Assembly (NCBI RefSeq): GCF_000421825.1
Contig: NZ_ATXT01000011.1
Coordinates: forward strand, 62,001 to 126,000
Direction: 5' to 3'
DNA length: 64,000 nt
From: Humibacter albus DSM 18994
Lineage (GTDB): Bacteria > Actinomycetota > Actinomycetes > Actinomycetales > Microbacteriaceae
Shown here: in pieces, positions 56,350 to 63,499 of the stretch
Numbering within the stretch: the first letter of the stretch is position 1
Layout of the letters: every line of letters begins with the position of its first letter
Notes under the pieces: model-generated
What the model was told of the DNA's origin: nothing
Database searches by the model: none
Seen by the model: only the letters and a program-made list of their open reading frames with translations
Translations under genes and position numbers: made by a program

Positions 56350-56985
56350 ATGATACTGGACACCGCCTGGGCTGTGGCCTGGATGACGCGCGCCGCCTCC
56401 GACATCGCCGAGCAGGCAGGCGAACTCGGTGAGCTGGATCGCGCGATCGGCGACGGGGACCATGGCGAGAACATGAACCGCGGGTTCACCGCGGTGCGGG
56501 CCTCGCTCACGGACGTCGCCGAGGACGCGCTGCCCGCCGATGTGCTCAAGACCACCGCCATGCGCCTGATCTCGTCCGTCGGGGGAGCGGCCGGCCCGCT
56601 CTACGGCACGGCGTTCCTGAGAGCGGCCGACGCGGTCTCCGGTCGTGCCCATCTCGACGGCGATGACGTTCTCGCCTTGCTCGACGCGGGCTTGGGTGGC
56701 ATCGAGGAACGAGGCAAGGCATCGCCCGGAGACAAGACGATGGTGGATGCCTGGGCCGCCGCCGTCGATGCTGCTCGCGGCGCCGCCGAACGCGATGCGG
56801 ACGCGCTCGAGGTGCTCCGTGCGGCGGCGCGTGGCGCACAGCACGGAGCCGAGTCAACGGATCGGCTGTTGGCGCACAAGGGCCGGGCGAGCTATCTCGG
56901 CGAGCGCGCGGTGGGACATCGCGATCCCGGCGCGGCCTCGACGGCGATACTGCTGCGCGCCGCGGCCCAGGCGGCGGAAGCATGA
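56350..56985 (+). CDS. dhaL: dihydroxyacetone kinase, DhaL (ADP-binding) subunit
   Basis: Holds a permanently bound ADP that is rephosphorylated by DhaM and transfers phosphate to dihydroxyacetone on DhaK. Metal and nucleotide motifs: AIGDGDHGENMNRG and ASPGDKTMVDAW. 211 residues, ATG 56350 with GGAGAAGAGGA upstream. Overlaps dhaM by four bases. Confidence 0.94.
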   Translation: MILDTAWAVAWMTRAASDIAEQAGELGELDRAIGDGDHGENMNRGFTAVRASLTDVAEDALPADVLKTTAMRLISSVGGAAGPLYGTAFLRAADAVSGRAHLDGDDVLALLDAGLGGIEERGKASPGDKTMVDAWAAAVDAARGAAERDADALEVLRAAARGAQHGAESTDRLLAHKGRASYLGERAVGHRDPGAASTAILLRAAAQAAEA

Positions 56986-57689
56986 CCGGAACGGTGCCCG
57001 GAGGCGACCGCGTGGGCCTGGTGATCGTCTCGCACAGCGACTTGCTCGCGCGCGGCGTCGTGGAGCTGGTCACGCCGATGGCAGCGGATGTCGCCGTGAT
57101 CGCGGCGGGCGGAGACGGCTCGGGCGGGCTGGGGACGGACGTGGAACGCGTGATGCGCGCGGTCGAGGGAGCGGATGCAGGTGCCGGCGTGCTCGTGCTG
57201 GCCGACCTCGGCTCCGCGGTGATGAGCGCGGAGACCGCGATCGAGCTGCTCGGCCCGACCTGGTCGGGGCGAGCGGTGGTGTCCGACGGCGCCCTGGCCG
57301 AGGGCGCCGTCGCCGCGAGCGTGCGCGCGCAGACCGGCGGAACGCTCGCGCAGGTGGCCGAGGCGGCTCACTCGACTAGTCCGGGGGCGGTCGCGGCGCA
57401 GGCGGAGGCATCCGCGGGGGAGAGCGGCACCGGCTACTCGCGTCGGGCAACTCTCGTGAACCCGGACGGGCTGCATGCACGGCCGGCGGCCGAGTTCGTG
57501 AAACTGGCGACGGGTCTCGGAGTCAAGGTCACGGTGAACGGCAAAGACGCGCGCAGTCTGCTGAGCATCCTGTCGCTAGGACTCACGCAGGGTTCCGAAG
57601 TCGAGATCGCGAGCGTGGATGCAAGTGGCGCGGATGCCGTCGATCGCCTGATCGCGCTCGTCGAGTCGGGCTTCACCGCGGGGGAGTGA
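56982..57689 (+). CDS. dhaM: DhaM phosphotransferase: EIIA(Dha)-HPr fusion
   Basis: Relays phosphate from the PTS to DhaL-ADP. Residues 1-135 form the mannose-type EIIA domain with active-site His in VIVSHSDLLARG; after a short Ala/Ser linker, residues 150-235 form an HPr domain with NPDGLHARPAAEF (phospho-His) and the regulatory-site Ser in ARSLLSILSLG. E. coli DhaM has a further EI-like domain that is absent here, so general EI must supply phosphate. ATG 56982. Confidence 0.92.
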   Translation: MTGTVPGGDRVGLVIVSHSDLLARGVVELVTPMAADVAVIAAGGDGSGGLGTDVERVMRAVEGADAGAGVLVLADLGSAVMSAETAIELLGPTWSGRAVVSDGALAEGAVAASVRAQTGGTLAQVAEAAHSTSPGAVAAQAEASAGESGTGYSRRATLVNPDGLHARPAAEFVKLATGLGVKVTVNGKDARSLLSILSLGLTQGSEVEIASVDASGADAVDRLIALVESGFTAGE

Positions 57690-57718
57690 GGCGTCGCCGG
57701 CCCACGCGCGACGGGTGG

Positions 57719-58285
57719 TCACTCGTCGCGGCCGAAGAGTCGGACAATCTCCTCGACGCGTTCCTCGTGAAGCACGGCCGGCAGCCGTCCGGAGCGCATG
57801 AGTTCGCTCGCGCCGTGCAGCAGGCTCCAGAGGAGCTCGGCTCGCAGGTCGGAACGGTGGGGATCATCCACGGCGACTGCACGCCGGATGGCAGCGAACC
57901 CTCTCAGCAACTCCGGCGGCGTCTCTGAGGATGCGAAGCGCAAGTTGGTCAGACCGGTGAACATCGCCTCGACCACAGCGGGATGCGCGTTCGCGTAGTC
58001 GAAGTATGCGGTCACGACGTGGCGCAGGATGCCGTCGTCTTGCGCATTGGCGCTCAGGGCGGCGGCGATCTCGGCGGATCCGTCGAGCACAACCTGTTCG
58101 ACCACCTGTTCTCGTCCGCCGGGGAAGTGCTTGTAGAGGATCGGCTGGCTGACGCCGACCGACTCGGCTAGACGGCGGACGGTGACAGCGCTCCACCCGT
58201 CGCTCTCGGCAATCGCTCGAGCGGCGGCGACGATGGCGACGCCGCGAGCGGAGAAACGCTCCGCTGCTTGCGTTGATCGTGGCAT
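57719..58285 (-). CDS. TetR-family transcriptional regulator
   Basis: N-terminal TetR helix-turn-helix: AVTVRRLAESVGVSQPILYKHFPGGREQVV (split: AVTVRRLAESVGV, SQPILYKHFPGG), followed by an effector-binding helical domain of the WHG/TetR_C type (LRHVVTAYFDYANAHPAVVEAMF). 188 residues, ATG 58285. It probably represses itself and the divergent membrane-protein gene through two GTTAG-N5-CTAAC sites. The inducer is unknown. Confidence 0.9.
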   Translation of the reverse strand: MPRSTQAAERFSARGVAIVAAARAIAESDGWSAVTVRRLAESVGVSQPILYKHFPGGREQVVEQVVLDGSAEIAAALSANAQDDGILRHVVTAYFDYANAHPAVVEAMFTGLTNLRFASSETPPELLRGFAAIRRAVAVDDPHRSDLRAELLWSLLHGASELMRSGRLPAVLHEERVEEIVRLFGRDE

Positions 58286-58293
58286 GGCGCTAC

Positions 58294-58324
58294 GTTAGCA
58301 TCACTAACCGTTAGCAGTGCTAAC
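58294..58324. promoter_or_regulatory. tandem TetR operators GTTAG-N5-CTAAC
   Basis: Site 1 58294-58308 (GTTAGCATCACTAAC) and site 2 58310-58324 (GTTAGCAGTGCTAAC, a perfect palindrome) lie side by side with 16-bp centre spacing, nine bases from the TetR start and 17 from the divergent TTG. Confidence 0.75.
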
Positions 58325-58341
58325 CAAACGGAGGGCAAGAG

Positions 58342-58815
58342 TTGGACATCATCATCGGCATCAGCGCCACGATCGCGATTCTCAGTGTCGCGGTCATCTT
58401 CGGCACCGACGTGCTCGCCGCCGTCGTGCTCCGATCTGTCTACGCCACAGTGGATGACCGCACGCTCGTTCAGGCGGTGGGGAGGGGGCACCATTTCGGT
58501 GACCGACGGTTGCCGGTCGTCGGTGTGCTCGGAGTCGTCTTCACGGTGATCACAGCGGGGCTGGGATTCATCGGGGGAGTGCCGGTGGCCGGTGCCCTCG
58601 CGTCCGCTGCTCTTCTGCTGCTCGTGGTCTGGCTCGTGCTGTTCGCGCGGATCGCTAAGCCGATCAATGCTCGCCTGAGCGCTGCGGCGCTGGCCGATGA
58701 GGTGCCGACGGATGCTCGGCGACTACAGGACCGTTGGGAATCCATCATCACGGTGAGAGCGGTTCTGCAGGGTGTCGCCGTGCTGCTGCTCTGCCTCGCG
58801 CTCGTCTTGGGATGA
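58342..58815 (+). CDS. DUF1772-like integral membrane protein
   Basis: Four membrane helices (about residues 3-27, 57-76, 80-102, 138-156) and, before the last, the pattern PINARLSAAALADE...RRLQDRWESI that recalls DUF1772/anthrone-oxygenase-like proteins. TTG 58342 has GGAGGG six bases upstream. Divergent from and presumably controlled by the TetR gene; possibly the exported or detoxifying target of that regulator. Function not known. Confidence 0.7.
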   Translation: MDIIIGISATIAILSVAVIFGTDVLAAVVLRSVYATVDDRTLVQAVGRGHHFGDRRLPVVGVLGVVFTVITAGLGFIGGVPVAGALASAALLLLVVWLVLFARIAKPINARLSAAALADEVPTDARRLQDRWESIITVRAVLQGVAVLLLCLALVLG

Positions 58816-58896
58816 GCAGGTGCGCAGCGGGCTGTACGGGCGCGTCGAGACGATCAGGAGACGAATCACCGCCCTCGGGATTCGTTCGCGCGATCG

Positions 58897-60087
58897 TCAC
58901 CTCGATCTCTTGCCGGCTCGACGCCGGGCAGCGCGGTTCGGCAAGGCGCTCGTGAATACCCATTCCGGACTCAGGTGAAAGAACAGGGTGTGGTACACGG
59001 GTGCCAGCGAATTGTTCGGCGCGAGGCGGCGCGCAGTGACGATCGTCGCGTCGGCCGCACTCGAAAGACCGCGCGCCCACTGCGTCCAGGCGAGAGCACA
59101 CAGGAGCCACGACCGTTCGGGAAGCGGACAGTGCGCGATGGCGTGCGCGAGAACGACTGAACCGGCGCGCAGCCGTGCGGCCGAGGGCATCCTGTGCGTC
59201 TGCCCTGACAAGAGGTTCGACAGTTGCTCGTTCTGCCTGCTGACACCATCGCGCTCGACCTGATCCATCAGCAGGTCGCTCGGTTCGCGGCCGGAAGCCG
59301 CCGCAGCCGCACGCAGCGCCAGCGTGGCGGACCAGGACCGGGCGCCCATGGCTCGGCCGAACGCGATCTGCAGCACGGTCCGATCGACGGCGCCCTCGGA
59401 ATCGATTTGAGCGATGAGCCGCGCCACGGTGAGCGCAGAGGCTTTCGACGGATCGCCCTGGAGCGTCGTCTCGAGGAATTCCACTGGATCATGTGGAGCA
59501 AGCGGTTGCGGGGGACCGGACGAATCACGTCCTCTGCCGGCGGTGGGCCGGCCCCGCAGAAGATCGAGCACCTGCCGAGCGACGACCGGATCGGTCTCGG
59601 GCGACCTGACTTCTTCGTCGGCGCGCAAATCGGCCGGAATCTGCTCTTTCGCCGCCTCGATCTCCGATATCGGACGCGGGGCCGCGAGGCCTCCCTCGAA
59701 ATAGGGCATCCAACCGTCGATGGCGACGATGGCGGCATCTTTGATGTGGTAGCCGGATTGGTGCAGTCGCTCGAGGAGGACGCCGAAGGCGCCGTGCCAA
59801 CGCGGGACGACATCGCGGAAGGGTTCATCCCGGTATATGACGACAGACACGCTGTCGCAGTCCTTGAGCTTCGAGAGGGTTGCGAGCACCGACGAGGCGA
59901 GCGTGCGTGCGGCGGCGGGTGACGGCGATGGCTCCGTGTCGATACGCATGGCCCGTGAGGCTTGCTTCCCCACGAACGGCGCGACGACGAGACTGTTTCT
60001 GACGGAGACGCCGGTCAGAGTGGGCAGAAACGCGAGCAGGGCGGCGGTGGATGAGAGCTTGACGACGGGAACCGTGCGGGTTGACAT
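58897..60087 (-). CDS. DUF4192 family protein
   Basis: Actinobacterial protein of unknown function, 396 residues. The family start is clear: VKLSSTAALLAFLPTLTGV, then NSLVVAPFVGKQ and DSVSVVIYRDEP; the second half has AGSVVLAHAIAHCPLPERSWLLCALAWTQWARG in helices (parts: LAHAIAHCPLPERSW, LLCALAWTQWARG). A basic C-terminus (NRAARRRAGKRSR) closes it. No membrane segment or signal peptide is evident. ATG 60087. Confidence 0.8.
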   Translation of the reverse strand: MSTRTVPVVKLSSTAALLAFLPTLTGVSVRNSLVVAPFVGKQASRAMRIDTEPSPSPAAARTLASSVLATLSKLKDCDSVSVVIYRDEPFRDVVPRWHGAFGVLLERLHQSGYHIKDAAIVAIDGWMPYFEGGLAAPRPISEIEAAKEQIPADLRADEEVRSPETDPVVARQVLDLLRGRPTAGRGRDSSGPPQPLAPHDPVEFLETTLQGDPSKASALTVARLIAQIDSEGAVDRTVLQIAFGRAMGARSWSATLALRAAAAASGREPSDLLMDQVERDGVSRQNEQLSNLLSGQTHRMPSAARLRAGSVVLAHAIAHCPLPERSWLLCALAWTQWARGLSSAADATIVTARRLAPNNSLAPVYHTLFFHLSPEWVFTSALPNRAARRRAGKRSR

Positions 60088-60229
60088 GCGTTCATCGTGC
60101 TGGTGACCGTCACACCGTGGAGCGCGGGACGACGATCTGGGGATAACTCGTCGGCTTGTGGGGAGAGCGTGCGCTGGGGACCGGGGAGTCGGAACTCACG
60201 TACGGCCGCCATGGCGGATCCCCTTGATT

Positions 60230-60253
60230 TGACATAATGTGCATTATCAGTCA
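60230..60253. promoter_or_regulatory. AT-rich inverted repeat overlapping a TTGACA box
   Basis: TGAC-ATAATG-TG-CATTAT-CA-GTCA, an extended palindrome in an otherwise GC-rich gap; TTGACA (60229-60234) overlaps its left end. Looks like an operator over a promoter, but the gene it would serve is not obvious (next confident gene starts at 60564). Confidence 0.4.
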
Positions 60254-60473
60254 TTAAGTAGCGGGCGTTCGTGCGCTTCGTGATCAAGACCCGACAGGTC
60301 AACCGCGATCTCACCATGGCCAGACGGCACTGCACCCCGAATGAGCTACGGCGACCAAGACCATGCCACCCGCGGCATCACCGCTTCTGACAGTTCGAGC
60401 GCCACATCCGGGGTGGCTCGATCGGCTAGTTCTCGCTCATTCGAGCGGGTATAGTGCGCGGCCGCGTCTTCCG
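60254..60473. other. intergenic region, no supported gene
   Basis: Rest of the 476-bp gap between DUF4192 and the secreted-protein gene. Two tiny frames (about 39 codons from GTG near 60271 and 37 codons from ATG near 60340) have no ribosome site and are not called. TATAGT at 60450-60455 could be a -10 box. Confidence 0.5.
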
Positions 60474-60503
60474 TTGACAGGCACCCCATCATGGATGTAA
60501 ACC
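60474..60503 (+). promoter_or_regulatory. putative promoter of the secreted-protein gene
   Basis: TTGACA (60474-60479) and TAAACC (60498-60503) with an 18-bp spacer; the implied leader is about 55 bases. Confidence 0.35.
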
Positions 60504-60563
60504 ATCGTCTAGGACGGGAGTCATCCCAACCCGAGTCCTTACCAAGTGAAGGATCTCAAGGAT

Positions 60564-61169
60564 ATGAAGCGTCGAACAGTCACACTCCTGGCAACCGTGG
60601 TGGGTACTCTCGCTCTGACATTTGCTGGCACGGCCGGGGCTAATGCCGCGACGACGCCGAGCGCTCCGACGCCATCGGCCACCGGCGGAATCATTACTAT
60701 CTGCCCCGGCACGACTCTGAACCTGGACGATGCGCACGGCGTTCCGTTGTCAATGGCCGCTCAACGGCAGCTGATCAATTCTTTGGTCTTCAAATGCGAG
60801 AACCCTGATGCACCCGCTTCCGGAGAGGTGACTTCCTCCGGAGTTCACTCCTTCGCGGTGACTCCGGACGCAACGACCATCCCCGGTGTCGGATATCTCG
60901 CAGCGCGCCTGTCGATCGCCCCGGGTTCGTACAAGGCACGGGCAGATGCTAGTTCCCTGGCCGCGGGGTCCAAGACGCTGACGTGTGATTATGAGATCGG
61001 CGGTGGAGCGTGGCAGATCTGTGGTGGACCGATCCTGATCCTAGGAAGCTCTGGTCAGACGTCACAGGTCGAGTTCTGCCCGGTGCCTGGCCAGCCGACG
61101 GAGGTGATGGCCTGGCTCGATTACAAGGGTGCCCAGTACTACGACTCGGTGTACGGAACGACCAAGTAG
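60564..61169 (+). CDS. secreted protein of unknown function
   Basis: 201 residues with a clean Sec signal peptide: KRRT basic start, hydrophobic core LLATVVGTLALTFAG and an AxA-type cleavage site near ANAATT. The mature part has Cys in ITICPGTT, VFKCENP, LTCDYEIGG, WQICGGP and VEFCPVPG, so disulfides are likely, and a beta-rich, Gly/Ser/Thr composition. ATG 60564 is favoured because the signal peptide starts there, with AAGGAT/CAAGGAT upstream; GTG 60546 would add six residues. No family recognised. The next gene starts nine bases later. Confidence 0.7.
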   Translation: MKRRTVTLLATVVGTLALTFAGTAGANAATTPSAPTPSATGGIITICPGTTLNLDDAHGVPLSMAAQRQLINSLVFKCENPDAPASGEVTSSGVHSFAVTPDATTIPGVGYLAARLSIAPGSYKARADASSLAAGSKTLTCDYEIGGGAWQICGGPILILGSSGQTSQVEFCPVPGQPTEVMAWLDYKGAQYYDSVYGTTK

Positions 61170-61178
61170 CGTGAAAAC

Positions 61179-61532
61179 ATGCAGCTCTACCGAGGGATTC
61201 TGACTTCCGCAACGGACCCCTCCGCGGATGTCGTGTTCGCGGACTCCACAGACGATCTTCTAGTCCTTCGGCTGAGAGGTGGTTCCCGAGAGACAGCTCT
61301 CGGGAACCACCACGTCTTCGCCAGCAGCACCTTGGCCCGCCCGGACTACGTCCTCACCGACGAGCACGGAACTACCCTTCACGCGCGCCAAACCAACGAC
61401 TTCGGCTCCATCCTTCCGGGAACGGTTGATGTGGTCATTCCCATTTCGGACGCACTCGTCCTGACCGACGTCCTCACGCTCAGTGCAGAGGCAGAGCCCA
61501 TCACGATTAAATTCTCGCTACAGCCCCTCTGA
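61179..61532 (+). CDS. small hypothetical protein
   Basis: 117 residues, no signal peptide or membrane helix, mixed beta-rich composition (VFADSTDDLLVLRLRGG, VDVVIPISDALVLTDV). It follows the secreted-protein gene by nine bases on the same strand and is probably cotranscribed. The coding composition is less extremely GC-biased than the dcw genes. No family recognised; a partner or immunity-like role for its neighbour is conceivable but unsupported. Confidence 0.55.
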   Translation: MQLYRGILTSATDPSADVVFADSTDDLLVLRLRGGSRETALGNHHVFASSTLARPDYVLTDEHGTTLHARQTNDFGSILPGTVDVVIPISDALVLTDVLTLSAEAEPITIKFSLQPL

Positions 61533-61608
61533 GGGCCTGATTGACCCCCGCTCTGCCGAATCCCGTTCTTGCCAGTTAATCATCCGTGGGACGAGGCCAC
61601 GGCCGGGT

Positions 61609-61627
61609 GTTCTGCCGTGAGCAGAAC
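61609..61627. promoter_or_regulatory. PopR-box-like palindrome upstream of the Xre regulator
   Basis: GTTCTGC-CGTGA-GCAGAAC, perfect 7-bp arms, ends 38 bases before the regulator ATG. Read as TCTGCC-GTG-AGCAGA it differs at one position from the Streptomyces PopR box as I remember it (TCTGCC-N3-GGCAGA). A small hairpin (CCGTGG/CCACGG, 61584-61602) lies just upstream. Confidence 0.6.
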
Positions 61628-61665
61628 GCCCGCTGCGACGGTCTTTCGCCGTCTTAACATGAGGC

Positions 61666-62046
61666 ATGGCCGAGTCGAAGTCGCTGATGTACCTGGTGTC
61701 CGCTGAGACGTCACGTTCGCTTTCGAACGAACGCGCCGATCCGAAGGAACGCGCAGAACGTGAACCGCTCTGGCGCCACATGGTCGGCGCCCGTCTTCGC
61801 AGCCTCCGTCACGAGCGCGATGAGACCCTGACGGAGACGGCGAAACGGGCCGGCGTCTCGTGGCAATACCTTTCCGAGATCGAACGCGGAACGAAGGAGC
61901 CGTCCAGCGAAGTGATCGCCGCAGTGGCGAACGCGCTGGACCTCACGCTGCTGGACCTCACCCAGGCCGTCGCGGACGATCTGCGTGCCGTGCGTCCCGC
62001 TTCGACGACGGCGGTGTGTTCCGCCGCCTTCGCACTCGCGGCGTGA
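61666..62046 (+). CDS. ClgR/PopR-type Xre regulator with ssrA-like C-terminus
   Basis: 126-residue activator-type regulator of clp genes. Residues 38-100 form the Xre/Cro helix-turn-helix typical of ClgR: GARLRSLRHERDETLTETAK, AGVSWQYLSEIERG, TKEPSSEVIAAVANAL. The last residues read AFALAA; ClgR and PopR end in Ala-Ala and are degraded by the ClpP they activate, and LAA is the ssrA ending. It is convergent with a clpP pair, seven bases between the stops, and a common palindrome occurs upstream of both units. PopR (adjacent to clpP3-clpP4 in Streptomyces) is the nearer parallel; distinct from a general ClgR by context. Confidence 0.82.
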   Translation: MAESKSLMYLVSAETSRSLSNERADPKERAEREPLWRHMVGARLRSLRHERDETLTETAKRAGVSWQYLSEIERGTKEPSSEVIAAVANALDLTLLDLTQAVADDLRAVRPASTTAVCSAAFALAA

Positions 62047-62053
62047 TTCGAAC

Positions 62054-62641
62054 TCATCTTTGTTCGATGACGTTGTCGATCAGCCCGTAGTCCTTCGCGC
62101 CGCGCGCCGTGAAGATCCTGTCGTGGTCGGTGTCGGCACGCAGCGTCTCGACGGTCTGGCCCGTGTGCCGACTGAGGATGTCCTCGAGGTCGGAGCGGAT
62201 GCGAACCACCTCATCCGCCTGGAGAATCAGATCGGGAATGGCACCTCTCCCCTGCGCCGCCGGCTGATGGAGAATGACGCGGGTGTGCGGCAACGCCGCA
62301 CGTTTTCCGGGGGTGCCCGCGGCGAGCAGCACGGCGCCGACAGCAACGGCCTGTCCGACGCAGGTCGTCGCCACCGGTGGGCGGATGTAGCGCAGGGTGT
62401 CGTACACCGCGAGCATCGCGCTCGGATCGCCGCCCTCGCAGTTGATGTAGAACTGGATGTCGCGCTCGGGATTGTCCGCTTCGAGATAGAGGAATTGGGC
62501 GATCAGCGCGTTCGCGACGCCGGAGTCGATCGCCGTGCCGAGGTAGACGATACGTTCGGCGAGAAGGTGCGAATACACATCCATGATCCGTTCCCCGCGC
62601 GAGTCCCGCGCGATGACGTTCGGGATCGTGTAGCCGCTCAT
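62054..62641 (-). CDS. clpP: ClpP-family subunit lacking the catalytic serine
   Basis: 195-residue ClpP homologue. The family fold is clear (FYINCEGGDPSAMLAVYDTL, RVILHQPAAQ), but the nucleophile motif, normally GxAASMG, reads GQAVAVG: Ala100 stands where the active-site Ser should be; the DNA codon is GCT. His125 and Asp174 are retained. It should be proteolytically inactive and could serve as a structural or regulatory ring, comparable to ClpR subunits. ATG 62641 overlaps the stop of the upstream clpP gene (ATGA), so both are made together. Confidence 0.9.
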   Translation of the reverse strand: MSGYTIPNVIARDSRGERIMDVYSHLLAERIVYLGTAIDSGVANALIAQFLYLEADNPERDIQFYINCEGGDPSAMLAVYDTLRYIRPPVATTCVGQAVAVGAVLLAAGTPGKRAALPHTRVILHQPAAQGRGAIPDLILQADEVVRIRSDLEDILSRHTGQTVETLRADTDHDRIFTARGAKDYGLIDNVIEQR

Positions 62642-63267
62642 CGTGCCTCTCCCCCGTTCTGCGCCCGGAACCCGGCGCGGTCGCGTGCGCGCGGAAGCAG
62701 CTCGTTGTAGCTCTGGACGATCGAGTCGATGAAGCCGTAGGCTCTGGCCTCCTCGGCCGTGTACCAGCGGTCGTGGAGAGAGTCCTCGAAGACCCGCTCG
62801 GCGCTCTGGCCCGTGTCCTCCGCGATGAGCCCGAGCACCGTGTCGCGTGTGTAACGCAGATCGTCGGCCTGCAGCTCGATGTCGACGGCCGTGCCGCCGA
62901 TTCCCGCTGATCCCTGATGCATGAGGATGCGGGCGTGTGGCAGCGCGCGCCGTTTGCCCGGCGTTCCGGACGAGAGCAGGAACTGCCCGGCGCTGCATGC
63001 CAGGCCGAGGGCAAGCGTGGAGACGTCGCAGGGAACCAGCCGCATGACGTCGCGAATGGCGAGCATCGACGGAACGGAGCCGCCCGGAGAGTGGATCCAC
63101 AGAGCGATGTCGGTGCCCGGGTCGATCGCGGCAAGACTCAGGATGGATGTCGTCAGAAGTGCGCCATTGTCGTCGTCCAGTGGGCCGTCGAGTACGAGAA
63201 CGCGCTGTTCGTACAGTTCGCGTCTGGCGCGGCGGTCGAACGACGGTGGCGTCGGAGAATCGGTCAT
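62638..63267 (-). CDS. clpP: ATP-dependent Clp protease proteolytic subunit
   Basis: Serine peptidase subunit that forms tetradecamers with a Clp ATPase. Catalytic triad retained: Ser92 in GLACSAGQFLL, His117 in ILMHQGS, Asp166 in SLHDRWYT. SPGGSVPSMLAI is the substrate-strand motif. ATG 63267 gives 209 residues; GTG 63276 three codons upstream is possible. Together with the next gene it is a second, ClpP3/ClpP4-like pair; the usual tig-linked clpP1-clpP2 would be elsewhere. A PopR-box-like site lies 40 bases upstream. Confidence 0.92.
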   Translation of the reverse strand: MTDSPTPPSFDRRARRELYEQRVLVLDGPLDDDNGALLTTSILSLAAIDPGTDIALWIHSPGGSVPSMLAIRDVMRLVPCDVSTLALGLACSAGQFLLSSGTPGKRRALPHARILMHQGSAGIGGTAVDIELQADDLRYTRDTVLGLIAEDTGQSAERVFEDSLHDRWYTAEEARAYGFIDSIVQSYNELLPRARDRAGFRAQNGGEAR

Positions 63268-63306
63268 GACTGACACGATCGTCCGCTCGTGCGTGCTGCG
63301 CGGCCG

Positions 63307-63340
63307 ATTCTGCTCACGGCAGCGCGGCCCTCAGCAGAAT
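63307..63340 (-). promoter_or_regulatory. PopR-box-like operator of the clpP pair
   Basis: On the minus strand GCGCTGC-CGTGA-GCAGAAT (63325-63307) contains the 15-mer CTGCCGTGAGCAGAA, identical to 61612-61626 upstream of the regulator. A further half-site, CAGCAGAAT on the plus strand (63332-63340), forms a larger inverted repeat with it (arms ATTCTGCT and AGCAGAAT). Confidence 0.6.
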
Positions 63341-63499
63341 GGCCTCCTCTCCCCCGCATCGGATTGTTCGACGCCGGACGCGACGACCTCGCGACACGAT
63401 CGGGGTGATTCCGGCCCAATCAACCGGGAGAACGTGCGTCGCGGCGATAGTCTGCCGCCAGTACCGTTCACAGGCACCACTCAGGAAAGGCTGGCCTTC

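Noticed and set aside
60340-60453. 37-codon frame before the secreted-protein gene
   Set aside because: No ribosome site, Ser/Ala-rich random composition, no known relative; might be looked at if a transcript from the upstream palindrome is found.
62211-63134. 307-codon minus-strand frame overlapping both clpP genes
   Set aside because: Arg/Ser/Thr/Pro-rich shadow; both real clpP genes are clear in the other frames.
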